A DNA stretch of 64,000 nucleotides from NCBI RefSeq assembly GCF_002078875.1, contig NC_034411.1:4925180-4989179 (forward strand), given 5' to 3'. The stretch comes from Numida meleagris. Taxonomy: Eukaryota; Chordata; Aves; Galliformes; Numididae. Every line of letters starts with the position of its first letter. Within the stretch, counting starts at the first letter, position 1. A program made the position numbers and the translations under genes. The notes below the pieces were generated by a model. It searched no databases. It saw only the letters and a program-made list of their open reading frames with translations, and was not told the origin of the DNA. Shown in pieces: positions 14,101 to 29,100 of the stretch.

Positions 14101-17100
14101 AAGATGAGATTTGATGCTAAACTGAAGGAGTAACCGTAAGCTGGACATAGCCAAAGTGATAAGACAGTTGAAATAACCTGGGTAGCAGTATTCTGGATGT
14201 ATGTAAAAGGAATGATAGCAGATAGCTGGAAGTCAAAGAATAGGAGGGTCCTTTTATCTAAATAGAAGATACTTAGGACCTGGATGGGAAACCGAAAAGT
14301 TAAATCAGCTGAAGAGAGCTATTACAAAATCTGCAAGTGGGAGGTGAAACTGTTGAAGAGACTATGGGAATGGGAAAAGTACTGAAAAACAAGGAAGAGT
14401 GAACTTCAGCTGATAGTGGAGCACTGGACGTGTCCCTAATAGTTGGAACCAAAGGGGTTAAATGAGAAAGAGGTACAATTTAATTTGTACTGCTCATATA
14501 TTTTAAGATACTGGTTGCCTAGCCAAGGTGTGATTGCTGGAAATATGTAAAGTGGTGAGGAGATGAAGGGGAAAGAGGATATAAAATGACCTGAAAAAAA
14601 ATAGTGTTGGTTTATTCTGTTTTAGTATGGCACATGTAAAATTAATAGACGAAAAGGAAATCATGATAAAAAACGAAAGAACAAGTCATACATAAGTTAA
14701 CACACTTAAAAGACTTGATCTAGTTGGTTTAATGTGTTTAGGAGCTTAGTGTAGATCCTGATGCGTCTCAGATGAAACACTCATTGATGTGTGCTAAAAG
14801 GAAATAGATGAAAGACTCTCAAATTTTCAAGGCAGGTATTATTTTTTTAGCTGTGAAATCTGACTGTCAATGCATAAAGATTCCCTGTTAAGTGAAAAAA
14901 GAACAAGGGAAAACGGAGATAAAATCTCTTCCGTCAAACTATCGTATCAAAGCACGCAAGGCAAGTCTTCCTTTCACTGTTATTTAGTGAATGTCAGCGT
15001 TTGGTGCTCAGAGGAGACCTTGGTCCACAAAATGTCATCACCCTTACTTTTTGCCAGTAGTCTGCTGTGGTTTTTAAGGGAAAAATGGAGCGGGGGTAAG
15101 ACTGACCATACCAGAAAATACTTGACACTGCTGTTAGTAGCTGCAGAACGAAACCTGGCAATGCGTTACGCTTGGGCGACAAGTGGCCAGTGCTTCAGAG
15201 AGCTGTGATATCCTCCATAATGCTGTCATTCCCATCACCCACTTTAACCCCTTTGTGCCACGACTTGTGGTTTTGTACTGCACGAGCGTTGACAATAGAG
15301 CAGCTGTCATCTGCTGGCTCTCTGCTACCAGCTTGTGAATCAGCAGTGTAACTGGAAACAGTGGCAGCGAGTGGTGTTGCTCGGAGGAACCACTCCTGAC
15401 TTCTGTGCCTGGTGAATTACCATTGACAGAGGAAATATTGTAAGAATTAAGGAATGTTGCATTTCATAGTATCATACTATGCGTGGCTGCTTTAAAAATC
15501 TTAGGCCGCTGAAAATCAACCTTGATTTTTAGATCATAAAGAATTGTACACTTTTTATTGACAGAAAATAATAATTCAAAAATTCTTGAATGTATTTTGC
15601 ACTCGCTTTCTTCTGTTGTAAAGAGAGGGGGTGTAGCCATCACCTTAACTTACTACGGTGATTAATTTTTTAGCCAGTGTTGACTTCTTTACCCACAGTC
15701 TCCATCCAGATGGTTTTGGTATCTAGGTTAGATATGAGGTGACACAACAGAGAATAAGAAAACATTAGGCCTGGGAATGGGAGAGGACATTTACATAAAG
15801 TAAATGAAGCTCTTTGATTGCGCTTAGTTACACAAGATAATGGGTTAGTGTGGTCATTTCTTTGGGGGAGGATTTTATTTTTTGTTTATGAATAGATTTA
15901 AAGAGCAGAAGACTAATGCTGTGTCTCAAACTGTTCAAACTGAAAGGGAGGATTTGGCCTAATACAGTTTGATAGAAGCATCTACTAAAATGATTCAGAA
16001 AGCTTTTTCTGAATTCCTTTGATCATGTAGCTTTCAAAACATAATCAACCTGCTCTTTGGTTCTAAAGTAGGGCATTATCAAAGAACATACGCTGTGTTG
16101 AGTCCCTACACTCAACCAACCGCATTACTTAGTCTTCACTTGGAAAGATGCAGTGTGGGCCAGCGCAGTTTGAATCAGGTTTTCTGGTTTCTTATTACCT
16201 CCTTAACGTGCTACATTAATACAGAAGACAAACCCCTGCACCTGGGAGACTGTAATGCCACTAGCTCTGGGGCATTCCACTGCTGTGAGAAATGCAGTGC
16301 CACCTGCACGGAAGGTAGTGCTGGTGTTTCTGTACATCAGGATCTCCATTTTAGCTGCCTTTTGCGTATTGTTGTGGTTCGTTGTGTTTCAAGCTCTGTT
16401 CTCCGCGCTGGCTTTCTTTCTACATACCTCTGCACACCTAAACAAGTCTTGGTGTAGCAGCTCTGTTTCCCTTGCTGCCCCCTGGATTGTGTCCAGCCTC
16501 TTGAGAAAGAGGTGTTTATGCTGCTTATCGCAGATAGCAGTGAACTTTTGCTTAGGCAACTAGTTTGCCGCTTGTGTGTTGTGCAGATGGAAATCACAGC
16601 CATCCACAGTAATGACCTCTGTGTCTTGGATGTTTAATTCATGCATTAAATAGAGAGCTTTTCTGTGCATGCTTCAGTTTTGTGATCTTCCCACATGAAA
16701 GAGATTCTTTGCACTTGAGATCCCATGGGCATTGATCCATAGTCTTTATCTGTGCACGTAGTTGCTCCAAGAGTATACAGGAGTTGGAAAGCCTGTCCCT
16801 TAGCACAATCCAGAATAGCAGGTATGTTTGTGCTCTTGGTGGATATGTTTGTCTGATTGCCTGGGTGAGATAGGCGGTTTGTAGATAGAGTCGGTATCCA
16901 ACATTCAGGCTTGTTTGCCAGAGATAGCTGATCCTGCCTGTCTCCAAAGTAATTGAAATGCTTTTCATTTCTTTTCAGCAAGTAGGAATTTGGGATTTCT
17001 GGAATGTTGGGCTTAACTCTGGGAGTAATCCAAAACAAGTTTTGTGATCCATAAGGCAGAGTATGCATAGAAGTGGCTCTGATCTGTGTGGTTTGGAAAG

Positions 17101-20100
17101 TGTCACAGCTATTTTGATTAGGAAATTGGGGACCTCTGTGGTGGGGGTATTTAGGCAAATTTCAGGAACTACAAATGCACATGTATTTATGCTCACCTAC
17201 TTTAGTATTTGTCACTTAACAATTAAAACTCAAGTGTTAACCAAACATATTAGCCAAGCCATGCCTGTACAGTACTTGTTGGTGCGTTCTTGGCTCTGCT
17301 GTTTGCAAACACTGATGGCTTTTCACCCCTTAGGTTGAGGGTGCCTCCACGTGACAGTAGCTGTTGTCTCTCTTCCCCAGGCTTCCTTGGCTACCACTTG
17401 TATTTATAATACTGGTTTTCCATGCATTGGGACCACTCTGGCTCAAAGGACTGTGTCCTCTCTTTGAAGAATTGTCCTGTTTGAGCACATCCATTGAACT
17501 GCTGCTTCCTGAGGCCTGATTCATTCAGATGAGTGTTACCTGTTTGCAGAGTGGATCATAATTTTTCTCAGGGCATTGCAGACTGGTTATGATTATCTTA
17601 CTATTAGTCTTACTGTTGCTTTTTTTCAACTCTGCCAGACACAGATATGACAAAATCTTCCAGTTCTTACCCTATGACAAGCCCTCTTGTGGCATGTTGA
17701 GGGCAAACAAGATGTGTTCCACAAATTGGCCTTATGCTGCAGTTCAATCGAGGTGGGCCTGTAATGAAATGCACTTCATGCCACCTACATCAAGATAGCA
17801 TTATAAAGGAATTTAGCTGCACTGTCAGATCCTTCTTAATTGGAGGGATATCACTTGGGACTCTTCTTCTTGAAGACAACCCACGCATTTTCTTTGAGAT
17901 CCAATCGTGAGATCCTTCACTGAGGAGACACCCGTAGGTAGCTGAGCAGAAGCCTTTGTAGTCTGTTTGTCTAAAGTCATCAGAGTTGTGAACTTTTATC
18001 GAAAGCATTTTGCATATGTTGATTTTGTAGTCACATGTTTTCTTAGATTAAAACGTAAGAAAAGAATCTTCTGTATGGTCAGGAGAACAAAACCGTGCCA
18101 ACTGCAAATTTCTCAGTCTACAAAGCATCTTCGTTAAAAAGCTTGAGCCTCTGAACTGCAGGGAAACTCTGCAGCACCTATCTGTGGCTGAACAAAATGC
18201 AACCCAAGTTTTACCTAGGCTGTGAAGAAATCCTGTCATTTCTTCTTTCTTAGTTCACTGCAGTGGGAAAAAATATCTTCTCAAAAGCCATATGTTATCT
18301 TATTTGTCAGATATAGCCACGTTCTGGCCCAGTTTAACCCCATAATGGGGGCTAAATTTCAAAAGAGTTGTTTATATAATCACTAAGTGTAACACTTTTT
18401 AAAAAGAGGTAGATGCTGTGTATGTGACAGCATCATGGCTTGCATATATCGCAGTCAGGGAGGTACCCCCTCATGTGGACTTCTTCTCTGCCTGAGACTG
18501 TAGCATGAGTTGTAGAAATCTGGGGCTAAAGTATTAGAATTCAGAATATATTATTGCTTTCTTATTGTAAAGTTCAATCAGAAGTTCTATTCATTTCCCT
18601 TCTTTAGGATAAAATTTGAGAATCCTTACTGAGAAGTGAAGAAGCGCTGTCCTGGTGTGTTAACCACCAAATCTTAATGAAATATTGCACAAAGACTTTG
18701 GAGATTTCCTACCATCCTCTGCATAACAAACTCTTTATTAACAACACAGTACTTCTTGGTTATTATTACATGTAAAAAAGTAGAATGATGATTGAGTAAA
18801 TTGTATGCACTGCCATATATATTGGTTGTTCACTAATCAATTCTGTGTGTGAACATAGCAGTCATAAAATCCACTCTCTGTAATGGTTTTTCGCAGGATC
18901 ATTGCATCAGTGATCCTGTGACACCCTAAGGCATGAAGGCAGTATGTCTTGTACAGTAAATATTTCCTTTGCTTTATAACGAAATCTAACCTGCTCAGCA
19001 TTTGCATGTCATTACCTGGCTCACAGCTGTTTATGAGCCGCGCTGCTGTCTCAGCTCTGGGAACAAACAGGTTTCAGCATGCATGTGAATGACATGGGTT
19101 TGTTCCTGTCTGTTTTGCAAGCCAGAATTGTGGAAGTATCTCCCATTCTTGGCCTGTTTTTCTCTGTAGCAGGCTTCATTTTCCCAGGCAGATAGTTATG
19201 TACTAATAAACCTCCAAAAAAGTGTAAGATATGTGTTCCCATGGCTGCATATTTTCTAGTCCAAATGCTACTTCTCGTGGCAGAGCCAGGTATGACAATC
19301 TGAAGCCATCTGAGATAGCCTGCAATGCTGTTTGCTTGTTCCCACCCAGCATATGCATCTGCTGTTGAATTATGTTACTTGAGTTGGCTGAGGCCTGGAT
19401 ATTAAAATAAAGACTTGGACTGATACACTCTTTTGATATACAGTGATTCACCTTCCTTAATGAGCCAATGCTAAAGGCTTCTTCAGAAGTAGATCGTAAT
19501 AAACTAGAAATCAAATATATATAGGTCGCCGCAGAAGTAATGCCTCCTATTTATTTCCATGGAAACCACAACAGATACAAAGAGCACAATAACACTATTT
19601 TATAAGGCAAATTCTCAGCTACAATGCTATTTTTCAACATAGTCACCGCCGTTACAATGCGTTTTTGCCAACAGTGAACAAGAGCCTGCATGCTCTGCAC
19701 CAGCAGAGGTGACCCGCCGTTTCACAGCTGCTATGACGGCATCATTGCTAGGAAAATGTTGCCCACACAGTCCATTTCTCATCAGCCCAAACAGAAGTCA
19801 GAAGGCACCAAATCCAGACTATACAGTGGGTGTGGTAGGACAGTCTAGCCAGGACTGGCAGTGTGCTCCACAGTCTTCAAACTGGTATGGGGCCTGGCGT
19901 TACCGTGTTGCAGGAAGAAGATTGTCTTCTTTGCTGGCCTGACTCTGGAAGTTCAAGCCTTCAGCTCAGTCATGGTGATGTCAGCTGATGATTTGTGTGG
20001 GCTTGTCATGTATATGGCCTTCCTTCAGAATGAAGTAGTTTTAACCCGCAAAGTTAATCTAAGCCACATGGATTGCACACTGCAGTCAGGACTCCATATG

Positions 20101-23100
20101 CCATGCATGTGTTCACTGTGTTTTCATATGCACTGATTTCCTTATGTAGAGAGAATTCTCTGAGAAAGTGGTCTTCAGAGGCTCACAGGTGTCCTCTGTG
20201 ATGTGTAACTTGCATGATTGCTTATCACCTGGCTAGCCATCCCAGCTTCTTGCCTTTTCTGGGTCTTTGATTCCTGGGGCAATGTGAAGGGGATAGAAGG
20301 GGCCTTGGGTCCTCTCCACAGTGTTTTGAGTCCTCTCAAGACCCAGCTGGACAATATAAGGTAATGAAATTAAATAATGAAAGATAAGCAGTGCCTTTTT
20401 AAAAAAACTTTAAACTTTTTAAAAGACTTAATCACAAAATGAGTCCTGTATGCGCATTCCATGTGTGCATATACTTGCTGTTGTAAATCTGAGTACTTTG
20501 TCTTTGAGACATTTTGCCAAGTTCTGGAATGGAAAACAGCTAGGCAATGACAAATCCTTTGTCAACTGAATGTAATTCCTTAGTCATCTATTTTCGAAAA
20601 TAAATTTTCCAACAGAGAATTTCTGAATATTTATTACATTTTCCAGAAATGCTTTGCCCAGCTCTGTTCAAAAACCAAATGTTCAATAGAGTCAAAGACA
20701 CAGTGGGTGTCTGTGCTGTGGCTTCTGAGAGAAAAAATTTCTGACTTGACTTTTGTGGGTTTTGGGAATCTACGTTGTTTTATTTTTTGCAATGTACAGG
20801 TGATTTATGATTTTTTTTTTTATTTTTTTTTTTTTACTGTGGTAGAAAACAAAATTCACAACTTCAGTAACAGGGCAGTGTGGCTCTTATTTTGCCACCT
20901 ACTTGAAAGAATGAAATCATTTTTTGAAGGAAGAATGTTGGTTTTTTGTTTGTTTGTTTGTTACTATGAGCCAGTATGAAGAATCATGAAAATTTATATA
21001 TGACATTTTATGAGATATTAGTATTAACCAAAGTTAGTACTGTGTGCTGCTACACTGTGGGCTTTTAAAAGCAAGATGTGTTCTTTTTTCAGCCGTCAAG
21101 GAGAATTTACCTATGGTCTAATAACTCTTTGCTGACTTGGAATATAGATAGAGTTATACTCTGTTTAATGAGTCCAGTTCAGTGGAGCATCCGTACACGC
21201 TGGCACAGGGCAACTCAACCAGACAAACCTCAAGAGGTACACCTGGCACATATAGTTAAAAATATCTCCCAACCCTCTGTAACGTGCAAAGGTGTTAGTT
21301 TGTTGTCTCTATACTCAATGGCATTGCAAAATGTACCACAGTACTTCTGGCATCAGGGTTTGTGTAGCCTACAGTCAAAGTGCAGTAGCTTGAAGAAGAA
21401 GTATGATGTTTATTAGGTCTAATTGTGCATAATTCTCAAAAACTGCTTGACATAAGGGATATATGTTTTCACACTTCTAATGTTCAAACACTGCACACTG
21501 TCTTCACACCATGCCTCTCTGTCCTGTGACGTGCCCTTCTCTTTGGTTTTCAGTCTTCTCTTTTCTATTCATTTCCTTTCCGGAAGTGAAGTAGATACTT
21601 TGCTTAAAGGTTTTATCAAGCATTGGATTTTTCTGTATTTGTACTATTTTACTCTGTGTTAAGTAACATACAGATGCTTTTAGAATTAATGTGCCTTAAC
21701 TTCCTCCTTGAACCCAAAATTTAAATTAGATTCACGTCTATTCAGAGTACTGCTTGGTAAGAGAAATTTCAAATGACTAGGAATTTTTCAAAGCATTTAT
21801 ACCGTTGAGGTTCACTTATTATTCATTGTACAAATTATAGTTATGTCTTGGATCATTAACTGTTGTGTTATTTATAACTTAAACGTTTAGATTTTTTTCT
21901 CTATTATAGGGTACTAGTGTTATTTGCTTTCTCATGCAAGAAGCATCTTTCTGTTTTCTGATTTTCATAGCAGATCCAACAATTTGTATTGTGATATCCA
22001 CATTAAAAATGTTTCTGTTTAGATTTATATCTCTTCTAAATAGAATAAAGAATAAGGATGTGACGGTAGCCTATTTTACTTATGCCATGAATACTTTAAG
22101 CAAGGAAGGAGGAATAATAGTTTAAAAAAAAAAAAAAGCCAGCAAAATGATTCTGCAAAGCTTTGTAGTGAAATTTAGGTGGCATTTTAAGATGTTCAAT
22201 CTGAGCATTAAGGTTTCTTTTCCTTAGTTCTTCAAATGAGTATTTCAATTCTATCTCACAGCTAGTGGCTTAAGAAAAAATACTCATGCACTCTTGACAT
22301 GTGGTCATAACAAACTCCAGTGGTCCTTTGAGTGTAGCGGGCTTCTGAGTGGTGGTTTCTCTATTACGTTCTTCACTGACTGTTTTCTCTTTTGAGTGGG
22401 CAGGTGAAATTTAACTGAGGAAGCAGAAGTGACTGAGCACTGTTGGTGGCTGTGGTTGCCATGAAGAGGGATTCTTAGGGAACAGATGGCTGTCTGCTGG
22501 CAGTGGAAGAAAAGCCATTCATTTCAGGGCATGAAAAGGCACCTCCCAACTTTGCAGCTGAGTGTAAATTGGGGGCAGAGCTCTCCTGAGCAATGAGTGG
22601 GAAATGTCAAACAGCCAGTGAGTGGAAATGAGGAATCCAGAAACTGTGGTTTCCAGGTGGAGAAACCTGGGTGAAGTCCTTGTTTTTAATGTATTAGCGT
22701 AAGAGTAGAATTTGAAGTGAGGAGAAGGAAATACAGACAGCTGAATACAGGAAGAAAAAGGTATTGATAGAAGACTTCGCTTAAAATTCAGCTTCAGTGG
22801 CAGAGTTCAGATGAAAAGCTAGGGAGATGATGGAGGAAAGGCTACCTGAACATTAAGGACGTACTTCTCTGTGTTATCCATTCAAGTATTTGACCAAAAG
22901 GCAGAGGAAGAAGCTAGTTAGATGGTATCGCAGTGAAGAATGGGAAGAGGAAACAATGTAAAAGAAAGGAGGCAATGACAGATGTAGAAATATTAAAAGG
23001 AATGGTGTCTCTGCTGTACAACTATTGATGAAGATGGCGGTTAGCTAGTGTAGTCTGTGAAAGAATATAAAATTCTGCTAGTGACCAAAAAGCCTTTTCC

Positions 23101-26100
23101 TTCTTTAAAGCATCCAACAATTTTCCTTAGAAGACTCCCCCTCAAAGCTGAACATGAAAAATGGAGGATTACAGCACATTCAAGGTTGTAGAAAACAGTT
23201 TTGCAGTAATTTCTAAATGAAATAATGCCATTAGTTTGGATATGTAGTGGCTGATGGGAATTGGTCACGGTCAGCAGTAGGGGAAGGATGTGATAGTAAA
23301 ACTTTTTGATGGAGAATGCCCAGAGATGAAGGAAACATGTATTGAAAAGTGGCACATCCAAACAAAACCAGTAGATGGGCTCAGGGGACAGTATAGCTTG
23401 GCACTCGCAAAGACGTGATGTTGGAAATACAGGTTGGAAACCACGCAGTTATGAATTGGATTAAAACTTGAAACCATCTTGCCTTCCGTTTGAAGAGCTA
23501 ATGCAGGAAGGACGTTCCCTTCTTTTTTCTTTAAAGGATAGAAATCTTTTTTTTTTCTTTTTTTATACCTTTGTCAGAAATGAAGTCTCTCATTAATAGA
23601 ACACAAACAAATGGGACTTGCCATGGATTCAAGGGGACCATGGGAAATACTGTCTGTGCAGTATTTGCTGAAGCAGGTATTAAGCGATACATTTCAACTG
23701 CTGTTTTCCAGGTGATGTTTTAATGCTAGCTAGTGGTAGCTGCATACTTATTTGTATAATTTATACTTATATAATGTAAAAAAAAAAAAAAGGAGTCTTA
23801 ATAATAAATGAAAAAAATATGAAAGTAACTTATTTGGACCACACAAGTATGATGAACGTATTATTTAACAGCAACACTAAATAAAGTGGCACCACTGGGA
23901 GGTTAAGAATTATAAAAACAATGTTCTTATTGGGTAGTTGATGGACTAAGACACAAAATTTAGCAATATTTCATCCGGTCATCCAAACTTAAAAAGAAAA
24001 ACTTATGTTAAAGTCTATAAGGCATTGGTTTTGGAAAGTGTGTATTTTCACTCCCCATTCTCTTGTTACATGGACAGCTTTCAGTTATTTTCATATAACA
24101 GAAATACGGTATAATATATAAATATCAAATATTTCCCTATTGAAATAGTCTAGTTACCTTTTGGCACCTAGAAAGGGAATGGTAAAAGAACTTAAATAGC
24201 TCTTTCATATTCATTTATGCAGTGCTGAAAAGCCATATAGAAACTCTAGGAAGAAATTATTTAGAATCGCATAAAAATAAGTATGATTTGTTATTACAAG
24301 AAAATTGCTCTTACATAATACTCATTCCACACTCCATTTGATCCAATTTCAGTACTGTTCTCTCTTAGTTCTATTACTTAATGGTTAAGAGGGTTTGCAA
24401 GCTGAGCCCAGCAGAAGTTGGGTGTGTCTGTGCTTTTCCATAGCATTAATAGACTTGAACTTATCAAATTCTGAGGCCATCACAGAAAGGGGGGCTTAAG
24501 ATTTTTTTCCTGTCCCAAGCAGTTAGAAAAGCTTGTAACGTCTTGCATCGGGTAGTTTCACTGTAGTAGATTGTATCTGTTATTTAACCAACTAGCTTCT
24601 GGCCTGGAACAACGAACAATAAATCTATCCATCTATAATTTATATATTTATTTAAAAATCTAAAGCCATGAAGATGTTAACTTCATGCTCTGAGAGTGAG
24701 TAGAGCCCGTCAATGCAAGAGGGCCAGTTCCTATCTCAGAAGGGTTAGCAACCTCGCAGTTAGAAATATTGAGCGAAATGAAATGCATTTATCTGATCCC
24801 TCGTGAGACTCAACAAGGTGTATTCATGAGTGTGGGGCAGAATTGCTCCTGCAGAAATCTCTGTTTTAGGGAAAGATGGCGTAGTCTTTGAAGAGAGCGT
24901 GGCTGGGGGAGGATGCTGCAGGAAGCAGATTGACACTGAAGTGATCCTTCAACCTTCTTTTTTTTTTTACTCAGGTTTTTGCCTTGTTTTTTTGGGGTGG
25001 GGTGGGGGTGGTCACAGTGTTGTAGGAGGATTATATAATGGATATTTTTCCAATTTCCTAGTCACTTCCTATTACCCTTCCTCTGACCTTTTTACAAGAA
25101 TCACGTATATGCTGTGGTTGTGCCAGGAAGGATGGGATTCTGTCTCCCCAAGGGTCTTTGCCATCTATCCATGACGCAAAGATTATTTTATTTCTCATCT
25201 TTGCAAGTAGATTGGTTTATGACGATTTCTGTATTTAGAGTTTTTACTTTAATGTGGAAAGTAGTTTTGAACATTGAAACCAGTAAATATGAGATTTCCC
25301 AACAGTATAACGGGAGAGATTAAAAAGAAAACAAACCAGCATGTGTTGTGGGACCAACACGCTCTTACCTCTCATCATTATTCAGCTAACAGGTCTGTTC
25401 ATTTCTAGAAAACGCGGTCTCTTTCTTCAAGGTTGCAGTTGGAAGATATTCACATATCCAGGTGGCTTATGGGTATTATCATGGCTTCAGAGAAGAATTA
25501 ATGTTTATGTGCGGTTCCATTTGCTTGTTTCCTGATCTGTGTTTGCATAGCTTATGGCAAAAGTGCATTGACAATGAACTTTGCTTGAAGCCTTCCTTCA
25601 TTTTTCTGCAGCAACACAGTGACCAGCCATGCCTGAAAACACCATTTCAGAAGCCTGATGGATGTTCACTGTTTCATACATTATATAGACTTTTCCTCCA
25701 AAACCAAGTTTTCATCATTAGTACTTGGCATCACTGAAAGCTTGTCAGGGGAAAAAAAAAAACAGCTCAATGTGGACGTGATAAATGAACTTGAAAGTGC
25801 ATGATGTTACTTACCTCAGAAGGTTTAGAAGCAGCATTGCCTGGGCAGAGTACACTGTGGATGCCAGCATTTTACATGTTATAGCAATAAATGCAGATTC
25901 TTCATCTTTATCTCTGTGGCACACTCTGACATCTGCCATGGGTATTATATTTGCTCGCTGAAAAAGAGCTTTTTCCAACACTCTTGATGGCATACAACGT
26001 GATTCTGAAATGAGACTTCTATATTAGCCACGCGTATTAATGACTCCTGCAGAACTTTTTTTGTGTCTACCCATTCAGAAATTTACCATGTTCTCCTGCA

Positions 26101-29100
26101 GCACATTGTAATTCAGATCACTGCAGGCAAATTGAAGCTCAACATTTGCAGATAGACTCTATTTCACTGAATTTGATGGATGTGGATATAGATTCTCTGT
26201 ACACTGAATAGGTTGCAGGTAAAAGCAAGCATTCTGTCTGGCACTGAAAGTGATGAATGTGAGACTCGAATGCCTGGATATTGAAAACACGCATTGCTTG
26301 AATGGACAGGTATGCCATACCACACTTCTGATCTCTGCTGCAGACTTGTCCACACCAGTAATTTTCTTTGATGCCTGCTGTGTGCTAGATTGCAAGTCTA
26401 GTAGAAGGGGAATTCAGTCTGGATCTGAAACCCAGGATTTCTTGGCTACTAATTGAGACTATATGGGAAATACCAAGGAGCATCTATTACATAGTTCATA
26501 GAATAATCTCAAATATTAAAAAAAATATATAGAAATTTCGTCCTCTCTTTAGTTTGTCAGCATTCGATACAAGAAATACAGATGTTTATTGGCATTCAGA
26601 GTTCGTTTTCTTGAATGAACCGACTTTCTTGAACCATCTCACAATTATGCAGGATACCTGCTATTCTTTTCCCACTTGCTTTCTGGTCGTGTTGAACGTG
26701 AATGGAGCATTACTGACTGCTTGTGGTCCAGGACCTGCTTCAGGTTTCTTACAACTTGACAGTCTGGAACTGAGTAGTCTTCCTTGGAAAATGCAAACAT
26801 AATCTCTCTCGCATCAAAAAGAGACTGGTTAACTTGAAGTTGTGTGATCTGATGGACTAAAAAAATGACGATTTTGGTCTCCAACATGAACTTATTTTTG
26901 TAAGACTTTTAGACTCATGCAAGCCAGGTCTTTCTTAGAAGCATAGAATGGCTTGGGTTGGAAGGGATCTTTAAAATCATCTAGTTCCAATCCTCCTGCT
27001 GTGAACATGATTGCAGCCCAGCAGCTCAGGCTGCCCAGGACCCCATCCAGCCTGGCCTTGAGCACCTCCAGGGATGGGGCACCCACAGCTCTCTGGACAG
27101 CAGTGCCAGGGCCTCACTGCCTTCTGAGTAAAGAATTTCCCCCTCACATCTTCCCTCTTTTAGTCTAAAGCTAGCCCCTCTTGTTCTGTCACTATCAGGC
27201 CATGTAAAAAGTTGCTCCTCCTCCTGTTCATAAGCTCCCCTCAGTGCCACAATGAAGTCTCCCCGGAGCCTTCCCTTCTCCAGGCTGAACAAGCCCAGCT
27301 CCCTCAGCCTTTCTTCACAGGAGAGGTGCTCCAGCCCTCTGATCCTCTTTGTGGCCCTCCTCTGGACCCGCTCCAACAGCTCTGCCTCCTTCTTGTTCTT
27401 GGACGCTGTGCTGCGGGAGCAGAGCAGAGAGTAGCATCCCCTCCCTTGCCCTGCTGCCACCCACCCCTCTGCTGATGCAGCACTGGATGCCACTGGCCTT
27501 CCTAGCTTCCATTGGGAAACATGTAAGTATAATTACTGTGAGGCCATTTTTAGTTTTTGAAAGCAAACAGGTATTATTTGGAAAGATAAGCCTGATCTTG
27601 AATCGAGTGCCATAGCCTTTAAGAAGGGGTTTTAATTGCTGTTAAAATTCAGAAAGGAGCAGAAAGACTAGTACTAAAGGGATGTATAAGCAGGGAATGG
27701 CAGTCTTTGAGTGGCAGTCAACTTGTCAAAAATTGCACTATATATCCTTATCACCTGGCCAGCCCAAGGGCTTTCACATTGTCCCTTTTCATGCTCATGC
27801 CAGCCAGGTTTCACTACCTTTTAAAGGTAAAAATGGTCAAAATGGGAGACTGGTGTTAATGTGGAGTTTGAAGAAGAAAAGGAAAAAAGAAGGTTGTTGA
27901 TTCAGAAGAGAAAAAGGAGCTGCAAAAGCTTAGCTAATCTGAAACAGAATCTCAGTTTTATTAAGTGGAGTAGATTGCAATTCTTAGTGACACGCCTGTG
28001 CTTCTTTCCTGACTTGTTTCTGCAATCATTTCTGGTAAAATACTAAAAAATTACTTTTGAGGCCCTCAAGGGGTGGCAGGGGACTGCTGGAATTTACAGT
28101 GTTGATTAATAGAGTATGAACTGTCGTATCTGAAAGGCAGCTGTCCGAAAATGCTGGAAAGATCCCTCTGATAGAGTGCAGATGCACGTGAGCTGCTTGA
28201 AATGTTTATTACAGTAACAATCAAGTCAGGCTCAGTGCCACGTACAGTGTAGTCCTGTGTTGCAAAGTGACTTCATTTCTTCACTTCTTCTTGACAAAGT
28301 GTATGATCACGCATCCCTACAGTGCATAGTATGGAGTGAATGCATTTCATGACTTTTGGCAGTCTTAACAAACCTGCTACTTTGTGATTCTCCCTTCTGC
28401 CATTATAGCACCACTTTTTACGCTCCCAGTTCCCCTTCATTTTAGGAATGCAAAGTGTTTTCTGAGCAGCAGTGCATTCAGATTTATATGCCTGTGAAAT
28501 GGGCTGGAAACATCAGGCGTTTCGCAGAAGAGCAGCAAAAGGCTGGGGACAGCCCATGCCTGGGCAGTGCACGAGGATAAGAAGTGACAAGAAATATCTC
28601 TTCTTGATGTATGGGAGGGAAAGAAAAGGTAATTTTGCTGCTTGCATTCCAAGAGCTGACGTAGCTGCTTTGCCACATGGTTACCGTCCTGGCAGCTTAG
28701 TCTCTTTGCTATCAAATTCCTCAGAAACTGCACAGACAAAGAATGTTTCTCTGGAAGCAAAAAGCCTCTTCCTGACAAGCTGTTGCATTCATTTTACCTG
28801 ATCCTCATCCCAGCCAGACAATTCCAATTTTGCCTTCTTTTTTGGATCATAGGTGAGCGAGTGAAAACTGCGCAGGAAGTTTGTTTCAGGGACAAGCCCA
28901 AAACATTTCTCTGCCTTTTCTACTCTTGTCTTCAGAATTTGGCAACCGTATTCTCCTGCATTTTGATGCAGCATGTGAAACTATGCTTTTTAAATTTGGA
29001 TGAGCCAGTGTTTACAGCCTCGCTTGTACTGGGTGTGTGCAAAACGATGAAGTTCTGCTGACTCTTCCTTAGTTTACTGATCCCATAACTTTTCAGTGCA

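Larger units (their letters stand above)
20111..25814 (-). other. Intron remainder
   Basis: This completes the intron between exons 25815 and 19212. It contains T-rich and A-rich runs (20811-20835, 23778-23791), a (TTTG)n stretch at 20946-20962, a G-rich stretch at 24994-25011 and a purine-biased stretch at about 22640-23060. No in-phase exon is needed here because the flanking phases match. Confidence 0.5.

Noticed and set aside
16646..17158. 170-codon minus-strand ORF
   Set aside because: No acceptor or donor at sensible places, it is not needed for phase between the exons at 19212 and 9365, and it looks like chance Asn/Thr-rich reading.
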